Below are positions 42,700 to 50,252 of a DNA stretch of 64,000 nt, one piece after another. The DNA lies in assembly GCA_028687545.1 (NCBI GenBank), contig JAQTZZ010000003.1, positions 107,261-171,260 on the forward strand, read 5' to 3'. This DNA is from Candidatus Wallbacteria bacterium. GTDB taxonomy: Bacteria; Muiribacteriota; JAQTZZ01. The translations under genes and the position numbers were made by a program. The notes under the pieces are model-generated. The model was not told where the DNA came from and did not search any database. It saw only the letters and a list, made by a program, of their open reading frames with translations. Position 1 is the stretch's first letter; every line of letters starts with the position of its first letter.

Positions 42700-44865
42700 A
42701 TGTCTCAGAGCGATTTCAAGCCTTATATCTCTCCCGACAAATCACCGGCTGAATTCACGCTCCGTGCCGTTGTCTTGGGTGCAGTTCTCGGAGTGGTTTT
42801 TGCGGCGTCCAGCGTCTACCTGGCTCTGAAAGTGGGCATGACTGTAAGTGCTTCCATCCCGGTGGCAGTTCTATCCATCACACTTTTCCGGCTCTTCGGA
42901 AAAGCCACGATCCTGGAGAACAACATCGTGCAGACCACCGGATCAGCCGGCGAATCCCTGGCTTTCGGAATCGCCACTACCATGCCGGTCTATCTGCTGC
43001 TTGGACAGGATATGAAAATTCTGACCATTTTTCTGGTGGCTTTGTTCGGCGGCCTGCTGGGCGTGCTGATGATGATCCCGCTCCGGCGCGGACTGATAGT
43101 TGAAGAACACGGGAAACTGACCTATCCGGAAGGCACAGCCTGCGCTGATGTATTGATTGTAGGCGAAGAGGGAGGATCACAGGCCAAGACGGTTTTCCTG
43201 GGATTCGGACTGGCGGCATTGTACAAGTTCCTCAATTGCGGAACAAAACTCTGGCTGGATACTCCGGAAACTCTGCTGCGATTTTTAAAGGGCGGATCAT
43301 TCGGAGCTGAAGTGTCTCCCGAACTTCTGGGCGTTGGCTATATTATCGGTCCGAAAATTTCGGCCAACATGATGGCAGGAGGTATCTTATCATTCCTGAT
43401 CCTGATCCCGATGATCAAGATCTTCGGATCAGGAATTAATGAGATCATGTTTCCTGCAGTCAAGCTCATCAAAGACATGTCTCCTCATGAAATCAGGAAC
43501 GCCTATATCCTGTATATTGGTGCCGGAGCTGTGGCTACAGGCGGTATCATCAGCCTGATCCGCTCCCTGCCTACGATCTTTTCAGCTTTCATGGCAGGCT
43601 TCAAGACATTCGTGGATTCCAGGAAAAACCCTGGAAAAAGTCAGAACGTCCCCCGTACTGAACAGGATCTTTCCCTGAACATAGTGGTGTTCGGATCCCT
43701 GGGTCTGGTAGCTGCAATCTGGCTCGCTCCCAACCTGGGAATCAACGCGGTTTCCGCGGTGCTGATCGTGCTCTTCGGATTCTTCTTCGTGACAGTATCG
43801 TCACGAATCTGCGGGGAAATCGGTTCCTCGTCCAACCCTATCTCCGGAATGACTGTGGCGACCCTGCTGATCACCTGTCTGCTTTTCCTGATGGCGGGCT
43901 GGACCGGAGTCTCCTACAGAGCAATGGCGCTGGCCACAGCAGCCATCGTCTGCGTGGCAGCTTCCAACGGCGGTGCCACCAGCCAGGACCTGAAGACAGG
44001 ATTTCTGGTCGGAGGAACTCCTAGATACCAGCAGCTGGGCCTGATGGTCGGCGTGATCACCAGCGCGCTCTTCATCGGCTGGACTGTGATGACCCTCAAT
44101 GATGCGTACACCACGATCGTACCCAGGGAATACCCGAACTATGTCGCCCCGGTGATTCCCGGCACACCTGAGATGAAAGGGCCGGCTGGAGACAGCAATC
44201 TATATAAAATCCACTTTGTCCAGGAAGTAACCGCAGACGTGCCGATCGGAAAATATCTGATCAATGAATCAGGCAAGATTGTGTACCTGGTGGATCCGGG
44301 TATCGCCGGAGTGGTCACGGAATATACCAATAAAGACGGCAAGATCGTCAAGTCGACCAAGCTTGATTCACCCAAAGCCAGGCTCTTTTCCATGATCATC
44401 GACGGCATTCTCACCCGCAAACTGCCCTGGGGACTGGTGCTGCTCGGAGTTTTCCTGTCCCTGATGATGGAACTCGTTGGTGTATCCTCTCTGCCCTTCG
44501 CTGTCGGGCTTTATCTGCCTCTTTCCAGTTCCACTCCAATCATGGCCGGCGGGCTGATCCGATTTCTGGTGGACCGGAAGAAGCGGATGAGCGAAGCTGA
44601 GGCGGAGTTTTCACCAGGAGTGCTGCTCTCGTCCGGTTATATTGCAGGCGGAGCGATCACAGGGGTATTCCTCGCGGCACTCACCGGCTTCGGGGTGGAC
44701 GGCAATATCAGTCTCTACGACAAGATGGCCGGCTTTTCCACCTGGATCGGATACACGGAAAACCTGGCAGACGCGGTCTGGTTTGCTTTCATCCCATTCC
44801 TGATTCTGATGTACTTCCTATACAGGAATGCTCAGGTTGAGGAACCGGCGAAAGCGAAAAAGTAA
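42700..44865 (+). CDS. OPT-family oligopeptide transporter
   Basis: A 721-residue inner-membrane protein with about 14-16 hydrophobic helices. Family marks include a GAVLGVVFAASSVYLALKVG first helix and TTGSAGESLAFG, PLRRGLIVEEHGKLTYPEGTA and GEIGSSSNPISGMTV segments, typical of the OPT superfamily (bacterial YSL-like branch) that imports peptides or siderophore complexes. RBS AAGGGGG. Twenty-one bases after ndk, and followed by an intrinsic terminator at 44886. Confidence 0.92.
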   Translation: MSQSDFKPYISPDKSPAEFTLRAVVLGAVLGVVFAASSVYLALKVGMTVSASIPVAVLSITLFRLFGKATILENNIVQTTGSAGESLAFGIATTMPVYLLLGQDMKILTIFLVALFGGLLGVLMMIPLRRGLIVEEHGKLTYPEGTACADVLIVGEEGGSQAKTVFLGFGLAALYKFLNCGTKLWLDTPETLLRFLKGGSFGAEVSPELLGVGYIIGPKISANMMAGGILSFLILIPMIKIFGSGINEIMFPAVKLIKDMSPHEIRNAYILYIGAGAVATGGIISLIRSLPTIFSAFMAGFKTFVDSRKNPGKSQNVPRTEQDLSLNIVVFGSLGLVAAIWLAPNLGINAVSAVLIVLFGFFFVTVSSRICGEIGSSSNPISGMTVATLLITCLLFLMAGWTGVSYRAMALATAAIVCVAASNGGATSQDLKTGFLVGGTPRYQQLGLMVGVITSALFIGWTVMTLNDAYTTIVPREYPNYVAPVIPGTPEMKGPAGDSNLYKIHFVQEVTADVPIGKYLINESGKIVYLVDPGIAGVVTEYTNKDGKIVKSTKLDSPKARLFSMIIDGILTRKLPWGLVLLGVFLSLMMELVGVSSLPFAVGLYLPLSSSTPIMAGGLIRFLVDRKKRMSEAEAEFSPGVLLSSGYIAGGAITGVFLAALTGFGVDGNISLYDKMAGFSTWIGYTENLADAVWFAFIPFLILMYFLYRNAQVEEPAKAKK

Positions 44866-44885
44866 TTCTTTTTAGTAAACTCATT

Positions 44886-44919
44886 GCAGAGACACGTTAA
44901 ACCGTGTCTCTGCTTTTTT
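44886..44919 (+). terminator. Intrinsic terminator of the ndk/OPT transcript
   Basis: A perfect 11-bp stem GCAGAGACACG/CGTGTCTCTGC with a six-base loop followed by T6. Confidence 0.95.
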
Positions 44920-44971
44920 AGACCTGAAAATTGAATTTTACCAGCCATGAAAATTCTGGTAGATTGATTCC

Positions 44972-46204
44972 ATGAAGATCATCATTTTATTTCTCCTGTT
45001 CTGCTCATTAACCGCCTTTGCCGGCAAATCCGACTTCGAGTCCCTGCTTGCGTCTTACAACGACTGCTGGCAGACACTCAAATACTATTCAGATCAGGCC
45101 CTGGGAATTGACAGGTCGCAATGGAAATCCTACCGGGAAGTCTACATTGCCGGAATTTACTGCCGCAGGCAGGTGGAAAATTACAGGCGCGAGATATTGT
45201 CCATGATCGAGGCAAACCCCTCTGTTACATTGGGTGGATTCCTGAAATTTTTCCAAAAAAGCAGGCAGCAGATCAATTACACGGCTTTCAGGGAGCTCGT
45301 GGAATACAACGCCAAGTATCTCTCAGGGATGCGGCACACCCCTGAACTTGCCGACACCAGGGTCAGGGCGATCGAGGAAGTTGCAGTTCTGTGCGAAAGT
45401 ACTCCTGAACCAAGGCAGGACAAGCGGATCGCCGCTCTGATCGAACGCAAGTACTTCTTCGGCCATGAAAGTGATGCCGAGAGAATGAAAAGGCGGGACC
45501 AGAGTGGTTTCAGCACAATTGTCAATGAACGCTTCAATTCAGTCGAATATCTGCACGGCCTGACACCCATCCTCAGCCAGGACGACTCGTTCCTGAATAC
45601 CGGAGAAGTTCTCCTGATCTTTGATTTCGAAAAACCCTGCTACGAGCGTGGAGTGATTGAATTATACAATCTCCTGGATCAGAACCTGATTCCCGGAATC
45701 TTTTTCTTTCAGCTCTACAACGGAATTCCGGAAAGATTGCTTCACTTCCAGACAGGTTCGGACATCAGGGTTGCGATTCTGGGATTCAGCCAGGAAAACC
45801 AGGATGATACAATACTTCAATCCAGTTTCCGCGAGGTCTTCGACAGGGTCAAGAGGGAATCGCGCGGGATCATGAATCTAACCCACAAGGACCCGCTTTT
45901 TATCCGGCCGCTGATGGATATTATTCCGGATAATTACGTTAAATATCTATTCAGCGACCTGGGTCTGATCACGCTGGGCTGGACCATCGACAGCCGGGAC
46001 TGGCTGGAAGAAGATCCGGACAAGACATTTTCAATTCTCCAAAAGGAACTGGATCGGCGCGGCAGGGGTATTATTCTTTTTCACGCGGTTTATCCGAATA
46101 CAGTTGCATTGCTCGGGAAAACCCTGTCCTACCTCTCGGACAATCACTGGAAGATAGTAAACGACCGGCCTGTGCTGGATGCATATTTCTGGAAAAAGTA
46201 CTAG
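44972..46204 (+). CDS. Secreted NodB-like protein with degenerate deacetylase site
   Basis: The 410-residue precursor has a signal peptide (1-18), a helical region (20-200) and a C-terminal polysaccharide-deacetylase-like (NodB) domain (about 205-405). The NodB first motif appears as IFDFEKP instead of TFDDGP, losing the catalytic aspartate, while later marks (TIDSRDWLEEDP, IILFHAVYPNT) remain. It is therefore probably a non-catalytic glycan-binding protein or an enzyme with altered chemistry. The stop codon lies in the left arm of a perfect 24-base inverted repeat. Confidence 0.75.
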   Translation: MKIIILFLLFCSLTAFAGKSDFESLLASYNDCWQTLKYYSDQALGIDRSQWKSYREVYIAGIYCRRQVENYRREILSMIEANPSVTLGGFLKFFQKSRQQINYTAFRELVEYNAKYLSGMRHTPELADTRVRAIEEVAVLCESTPEPRQDKRIAALIERKYFFGHESDAERMKRRDQSGFSTIVNERFNSVEYLHGLTPILSQDDSFLNTGEVLLIFDFEKPCYERGVIELYNLLDQNLIPGIFFFQLYNGIPERLLHFQTGSDIRVAILGFSQENQDDTILQSSFREVFDRVKRESRGIMNLTHKDPLFIRPLMDIIPDNYVKYLFSDLGLITLGWTIDSRDWLEEDPDKTFSILQKELDRRGRGIILFHAVYPNTVALLGKTLSYLSDNHWKIVNDRPVLDAYFWKKY

Positions 46205-46253
46205 AACCCATTTCATAAGTCTGCGGTGACGCAGACTTATGAAATGGGTTCTA
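46202..46253. repeat. Perfect 24-base inverted repeat overlapping a stop codon
   Basis: Arms at 46202-46225 and 46230-46253 are exact reverse complements with a four-base GTGA loop. The left arm begins at the stop codon of the NodB-like gene. No T-run follows on either strand, so it is not an ordinary intrinsic terminator. Confidence 0.9.
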
Positions 46254-46286
46254 ACTGGGGATGAATTTCAGGAATTGCGCGCTTTC

Positions 46287-46856
46287 CTAGCGGACTTTTA
46301 CTTTGTATTTCCCTGCCAGAACGGTCAGGGAGTCCTCAAAGAGTTTCAGAATTTCAGCTGTGAACAGAACAAACACCACTTCACGGAAACGGCCTGGTTT
46401 TTCCTTGAGGAAGAGCATGGTCTCGTCCAGGGCAGCAGGGGCTGCCAGTTCCGGCGGGTAACCATAGACACCTGTGCTGATTGAAGGGAAGGCGATCCGT
46501 TGGATCCCATTCTTGGAAGCCAGCCTCAGCGAATTCCTGTAACTATTCCGCAGCAGCGCTTCTTCACCGGCATTCCCACCCTGCCAGATCGGGCCTACTG
46601 TATGGATCACATATTTTGCCGGCAGCCAGCCTGCCATGGTGATGACCGCTTCTCCGGTCGGACAGCCGCCTTGCATTACTACGATTTTCTCGCATTCCTC
46701 GTCTATCACAGGACCGCCTGCCTGATGGATGGCCCCGTCCACGCCTCCTCCTCCACAGAGCTTGGAATTAGCGGCATTCACGATCGCTTCAATCCTCTCT
46801 TTCGTGAGATCCCCGGATTTCAAGCGCAGGAGGGTGTCCCTTATCATAAGCTTCAT
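46287..46856 (-). CDS. Macrodomain protein (O-acetyl-ADP-ribose deacetylase-like)
   Basis: A 189-residue MacroD/YmdB-type domain. The ADP-ribose pocket is clear: GDLT at about residue 15, IVNAANSKLCGGGGVDGAIH at about 24-43 and FPSISTGVYGYPPELAA near 141. Such enzymes remove ADP-ribose or deacetylate O-acetyl-ADP-ribose. ATG 46856 with AGAGG upstream. It stands alone, facing the NodB-like gene with the large inverted repeat between them. Confidence 0.92.
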   Translation of the reverse strand: MKLMIRDTLLRLKSGDLTKERIEAIVNAANSKLCGGGGVDGAIHQAGGPVIDEECEKIVVMQGGCPTGEAVITMAGWLPAKYVIHTVGPIWQGGNAGEEALLRNSYRNSLRLASKNGIQRIAFPSISTGVYGYPPELAAPAALDETMLFLKEKPGRFREVVFVLFTAEILKLFEDSLTVLAGKYKVKVR

Positions 46857-46943
46857 AGATCCTCTTGAAGAAAATTGAGTTTTGTCAGAGCCTTCTTCAC
46901 AATCACAGTGTAGCAGAACAATTCAGAAAATAAAATGGCCTGT

Positions 46944-46969
46944 TAAAGTTTTGGCTTTCCTTCCGATAA
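46944..46969 (+). promoter_or_regulatory. Sigma-28 (FliA)-type flagellar promoter
   Basis: TAAAGTTT at 46944-46951, a 10-base spacer and TCCGATAA at 46962-46969, close to the flagellar consensus TAAA(GTTT)-spacer-GCCGATAA. It lies about 130 bases before flbD. Confidence 0.65.
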
Positions 46970-47099
46970 CAAGTACGGAAAAGCTTGAAAGGCAGGAATT
47001 CCGATTTTTTTTGAATTGCGGCTGTTGGTCTGAAGGATTCTGGATGACAGGGAAAAAGCCGATAGGTAGAAGACAGCGAGAAAGGAAATCTACGTTGCG

Positions 47100-47288
47100 A
47101 TGATAAAATTGACGAGATTCAACGGATCCAATCTGTTTGTCAACGAGGAGCTGGTGGAGATGGTAGAACATACCCCGGATACCGTATTGACTTTCGTGTC
47201 AGGCAGAAAACTGCTTGTCAAAGAAGACATCGTGGGAATTATAACGAAAATCAGGGAATACAAAGATGCAATTTTTCAGGGAGAATGA
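47100..47288 (+). CDS. flbD: Flagellar protein FlbD
   Basis: Sixty-two residues of the FlbD family (small flagellar-operon proteins, PF06289-like): starts MIKLTRFNGSNLFVNEEL and contains TPDTVLTFVSGRKLLVKE. Its exact job is unsettled, but it is nearly always beside fliL, motA/motB or flagellar switch genes, as here. The ribosome site is weak. It leads the operon flbD-fliL-fliM-fliY. Confidence 0.87.
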   Translation: MIKLTRFNGSNLFVNEELVEMVEHTPDTVLTFVSGRKLLVKEDIVGIITKIREYKDAIFQGE

Positions 47289-47324
47289 CGACTCTGTCCG
47301 GTGAATAAGATTTAGGAGGTCCAG

Positions 47325-47846
47325 ATGGCGGATGAGGAAAAAAATACAGTACTGGGAGTCGGAAAGATAAGTCCTCTGAATAAAATCCTGCTGTTCGGGA
47401 TTGCCGGAATACTGTTGATCCTTGCAATAACCTGTATCTGCATCGTCACGATCACCTTCATGTCCAACAAGCAGGCAGCGGTTTTAGTCAATTCCGGCAG
47501 GCCTCCAGTTGTCGCCACATACGGATTGAAGGAGTTTTTGGTTTCTACAAGGGACAATCAGGGTATCATCAAGGCGGAAATTGAGCTCGGACTTTCCGAC
47601 TTGAAAATGGCTGATCTGGTGTCGAAAAATCTGGGTGAAATCCGTGACAGTGTCAACAGGATTCTGACTTCGAAAAATCTCGGAGAAGCCAATGAGTCAT
47701 TCGCCTCTAAAGAATTGCACAGGGAAATCCTGGAATCCGTTAACGAAGTCTTAACCCCGCATCTGAAAGTAAGGGCCTCTTTTTTCCGATTTAATGCACC
47801 ACCGCAGGTGGTTGATGTTCATTTTCTGAATTTTTTCGCAAAATAA
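47325..47846 (+). CDS. fliL: Flagellar basal-body-associated protein FliL
   Basis: A 173-residue inner-membrane protein with one transmembrane helix (about 25-46) and a periplasmic domain containing VSTRDNQGIIKAEIELGL and a C-terminal LNFFAK ending. FliL sits at the stator and supports torque. Start has AGGAGG six bases upstream. Twenty-three bases before fliM. Confidence 0.88.
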   Translation: MADEEKNTVLGVGKISPLNKILLFGIAGILLILAITCICIVTITFMSNKQAAVLVNSGRPPVVATYGLKEFLVSTRDNQGIIKAEIELGLSDLKMADLVSKNLGEIRDSVNRILTSKNLGEANESFASKELHREILESVNEVLTPHLKVRASFFRFNAPPQVVDVHFLNFFAK

Positions 47847-47869
47847 AGACAAGATAAGGAAATAATGTC

Positions 47870-48883
47870 ATGCCCGACACCCTCTCACAAGATGAAATTG
47901 ATGCATTATTGAATGCGATTTCAAGCGGTGATTCCAATGCAGCGGCAGAGAAGAAAGAAGAGGAAGCTATAAAACTGCAGCGGAAAATCAAGATTTACGA
48001 TTTCAAGCGTCCTGATAAATTTTCAAAGGAACAGATCAGGACAATCAGCAGAATCCATGAGACTTTTGCGCATCTGACAAGCAACTTTCTTTCCACCCAG
48101 CTCCGCGCATTGGTGCGTGTGGAAATTGTTTCCGTGGATCAGATCACTTACGAAGAGTTCATCCGCAGCATCAGCAATCCTACCATGATCAGTGTTTTTA
48201 ATCTGGGAACTCTCGCGGGCAGCGGTGTATTGGAAACCAATCTCGGCATCGTTTATTCAATGCTTGACCGTCTGTTCGGAGGGACAGGGAAAACCCTGGA
48301 AAAAATCCGTATCCTGACGGAAATCGAAGAAGCTGTGATGAGGAGGCTGCTTGTCAAGATCCTGGATCTGTTGAAAGAATCGTGGTTCCAGGTGATCGAG
48401 ATTTCGCCCAGGCTGGAGTTGATCGAAAGCAACCCGCAATTCACCCAAATTGTGTCTCCATCTGAAATGGTCCTGCTGGTTAGCTTCCAGGTCAATGTTG
48501 GAGAAGTGGAAGGCATCATGAATCTGTGCATTCCATATTTAGTGCTTGAACCGATCGTCAGCAAACTTACCACACAGTCCTGGTTCATGCCAATGAAGCC
48601 AGAGGCTTCGTCTGAAGACATCATTTCAATCGAAAAAAAAGTGAAAAATGTGAACATTCCACTGATTGCCGAACTCGGCACTACAACGGTCTCTTTCCAG
48701 GATGTGCTGGGTCTCAAGGTCGGAGACATCATAATCCTCGATAAAAAGATCAATCAACCGATAAATATTAAGATCGGCAATTCGGTCAAATATTCTGCTC
48801 GCCCCGGTGTAGTCGGAAAATTCAGAGGAGCTGTGATTGAAGAGACGGTCAAGAACGATGAAGAGGAGGTGCTCAAGCTATGA
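47870..48883 (+). CDS. fliM: Flagellar motor switch protein FliM
   Basis: The 337-residue product has the N-terminal CheY-P-binding motif (LSQDEIDALL, residues 5-14), the CheC-like middle domain (HLTSNFLSTQLRALVRVE, FGGTGKT segment) and the C-terminal SpoA domain (GLKVGDIIILDKKINQPINI). FliM lies in the C-ring and links chemotaxis to rotation. Overlaps fliY by four bases. Confidence 0.95.
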   Translation: MPDTLSQDEIDALLNAISSGDSNAAAEKKEEEAIKLQRKIKIYDFKRPDKFSKEQIRTISRIHETFAHLTSNFLSTQLRALVRVEIVSVDQITYEEFIRSISNPTMISVFNLGTLAGSGVLETNLGIVYSMLDRLFGGTGKTLEKIRILTEIEEAVMRRLLVKILDLLKESWFQVIEISPRLELIESNPQFTQIVSPSEMVLLVSFQVNVGEVEGIMNLCIPYLVLEPIVSKLTTQSWFMPMKPEASSEDIISIEKKVKNVNIPLIAELGTTTVSFQDVLGLKVGDIIILDKKINQPINIKIGNSVKYSARPGVVGKFRGAVIEETVKNDEEEVLKL

Positions 48884-50094
48884 GCGAAGAAATGCTGAGT
48901 CAGGAAGAAATAGATGCTCTGTTGAGCGGTGGCATGCCGGGCTCGGATGACGGCGCAAGCTCCAGGACCTCCTCCGGGTCGGAGCCGGCACCTCTGGATA
49001 CAAATGACGAAGAAAAATTCAGAGAAGTGATTGAATCATTGTTGAGTACTGTTTCCACAGTCGTTTCCACCATTCTCAACACAAGCTTCAGTTTCTCACT
49101 GAAGGAAATTAAAAACGAGTCCGAAACGGGGCTTGCTTCACTTCTTGCCGGGCAGAACTTTTCCCACAATTTTATTGAGTTCCAAAAAAATCTGAGCGGT
49201 GGATTCCATTTTTTGATCAAAAAGGAATCTGTGGCTGTGATTGCCGACATGATGATGGGAACAGACGGCACTTCTCCTCCCGAAGAGATCAACGAGATTT
49301 ACCTCTCGGCGATCGATGAAGCTTTCAACCAGATGATGGGTTCTTCAGCCAATTCCATCAGTTCCTTGATCGGGAGTTCTGTTGAAATCATGCCCGGTAA
49401 AACCAAAGTTGGATCTTTCGAATCGCTTGATCTTTCCATTATTGGAGACATCCGTCTTCTTAGCCTGCGGCTCAAACTTGGTGAACTATTGGATTCTGAA
49501 TCCTACCTGATCTTTACGGACAATGATTATAATGATTTCCAGTCGAGCCTTAATAAAACAAGGATAGACAGCAAGCAGCAGCTGGAGGCGAGGATCACCC
49601 CCAAAATGCCGAAAGTGGAAATGCCGCCTCCTGTCACGGAAAGTCTCCAGTCCGGGGAGTTCCCCATGCAGCCACAGCCGCCCAGAGTTTCGCCTCATCC
49701 GGTAAAAGCACCGCCTCCATTGCCGGGCGGACCCCAGGCGATAGGCAGCACAGGTAAAGTAAGTCAGCAGCCGGAAATCAGGCCTGCACCGTTCACCCAG
49801 ATCCAGTATCAACAATCCAGGGATGTGCCCAGCAACATTGACCTTCTGATGGACGTGCCGTTGCAGCTCACAGTTGAACTGGGGCGCAAGAAGATGAAAA
49901 TTAAAGAGATTCTGGAACTCGGCTCAGGTTCAGTGATCGAACTGGAAAAACTGGCCGGGGAATCTGTGGACGTACTCGTCAACAACAAACTGATCGCCAA
50001 GGGGGAAGTCGTTGTAATTGATGAAAATTTTGGTATCAGAATCACAACGATTACATCTGCCAGTGAACGGCTGACTAATATGGTCGATTTTTAG
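48880..50094 (+). CDS. fliY: Flagellar motor switch protein FliY/FliN
   Basis: A 404-residue protein with an N-terminal LSQEEIDALL CheY-binding motif, a CheC-like middle (residues about 45-210, with the IDEAFNQMMG phosphatase-type helix), a Pro-rich linker (about 250-315) and a C-terminal FliN/SpoA domain (NIDLLMDVPLQLTVELGR onward). This CheC-FliN arrangement is FliY, which can also dephosphorylate CheY-P. RBS GGAGGTG inside fliM. Last gene of the flagellar operon. Confidence 0.92.
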   Translation: MSEEMLSQEEIDALLSGGMPGSDDGASSRTSSGSEPAPLDTNDEEKFREVIESLLSTVSTVVSTILNTSFSFSLKEIKNESETGLASLLAGQNFSHNFIEFQKNLSGGFHFLIKKESVAVIADMMMGTDGTSPPEEINEIYLSAIDEAFNQMMGSSANSISSLIGSSVEIMPGKTKVGSFESLDLSIIGDIRLLSLRLKLGELLDSESYLIFTDNDYNDFQSSLNKTRIDSKQQLEARITPKMPKVEMPPPVTESLQSGEFPMQPQPPRVSPHPVKAPPPLPGGPQAIGSTGKVSQQPEIRPAPFTQIQYQQSRDVPSNIDLLMDVPLQLTVELGRKKMKIKEILELGSGSVIELEKLAGESVDVLVNNKLIAKGEVVVIDENFGIRITTITSASERLTNMVDF

Positions 50095-50130
50095 TTTGTT
50101 ACCCTTAAAGCATTCCCATTGTAGTGATTT

Positions 50131-50223
50131 GTGGACTGTAACATAAGTTCTTTGACGTTACAGTCCACTAACCATGGCCTGCCATTGTTGAGGTGCGCTA
50201 TGGCGCGCCTTTACAATAGCAGG
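50131..50223. repeat. Two consecutive hairpins after the flagellar operon
   Basis: A perfect 12-base stem (GTGGACTGTAAC at 50131-50142 with its complement at 50157-50168) is followed by a long imperfect hairpin (50178-50223, outer CCTGC/GCAGG, GC-rich middle). No long T-run is present. They may serve to end or stabilise the fliY mRNA. Confidence 0.6.
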
Positions 50224-50252
50224 TCTCTACTCTTTTCTGATATGATAGAATC

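Noticed and set aside
44939-44961. TACCAG/CTGGTA inverted repeat before the NodB-like gene
   Set aside because: Only six base pairs; not strong enough to call an operator or riboswitch.
46500-46868. A 122-codon forward open frame
   Set aside because: It lies antisense within the macrodomain gene, which has clear family motifs.
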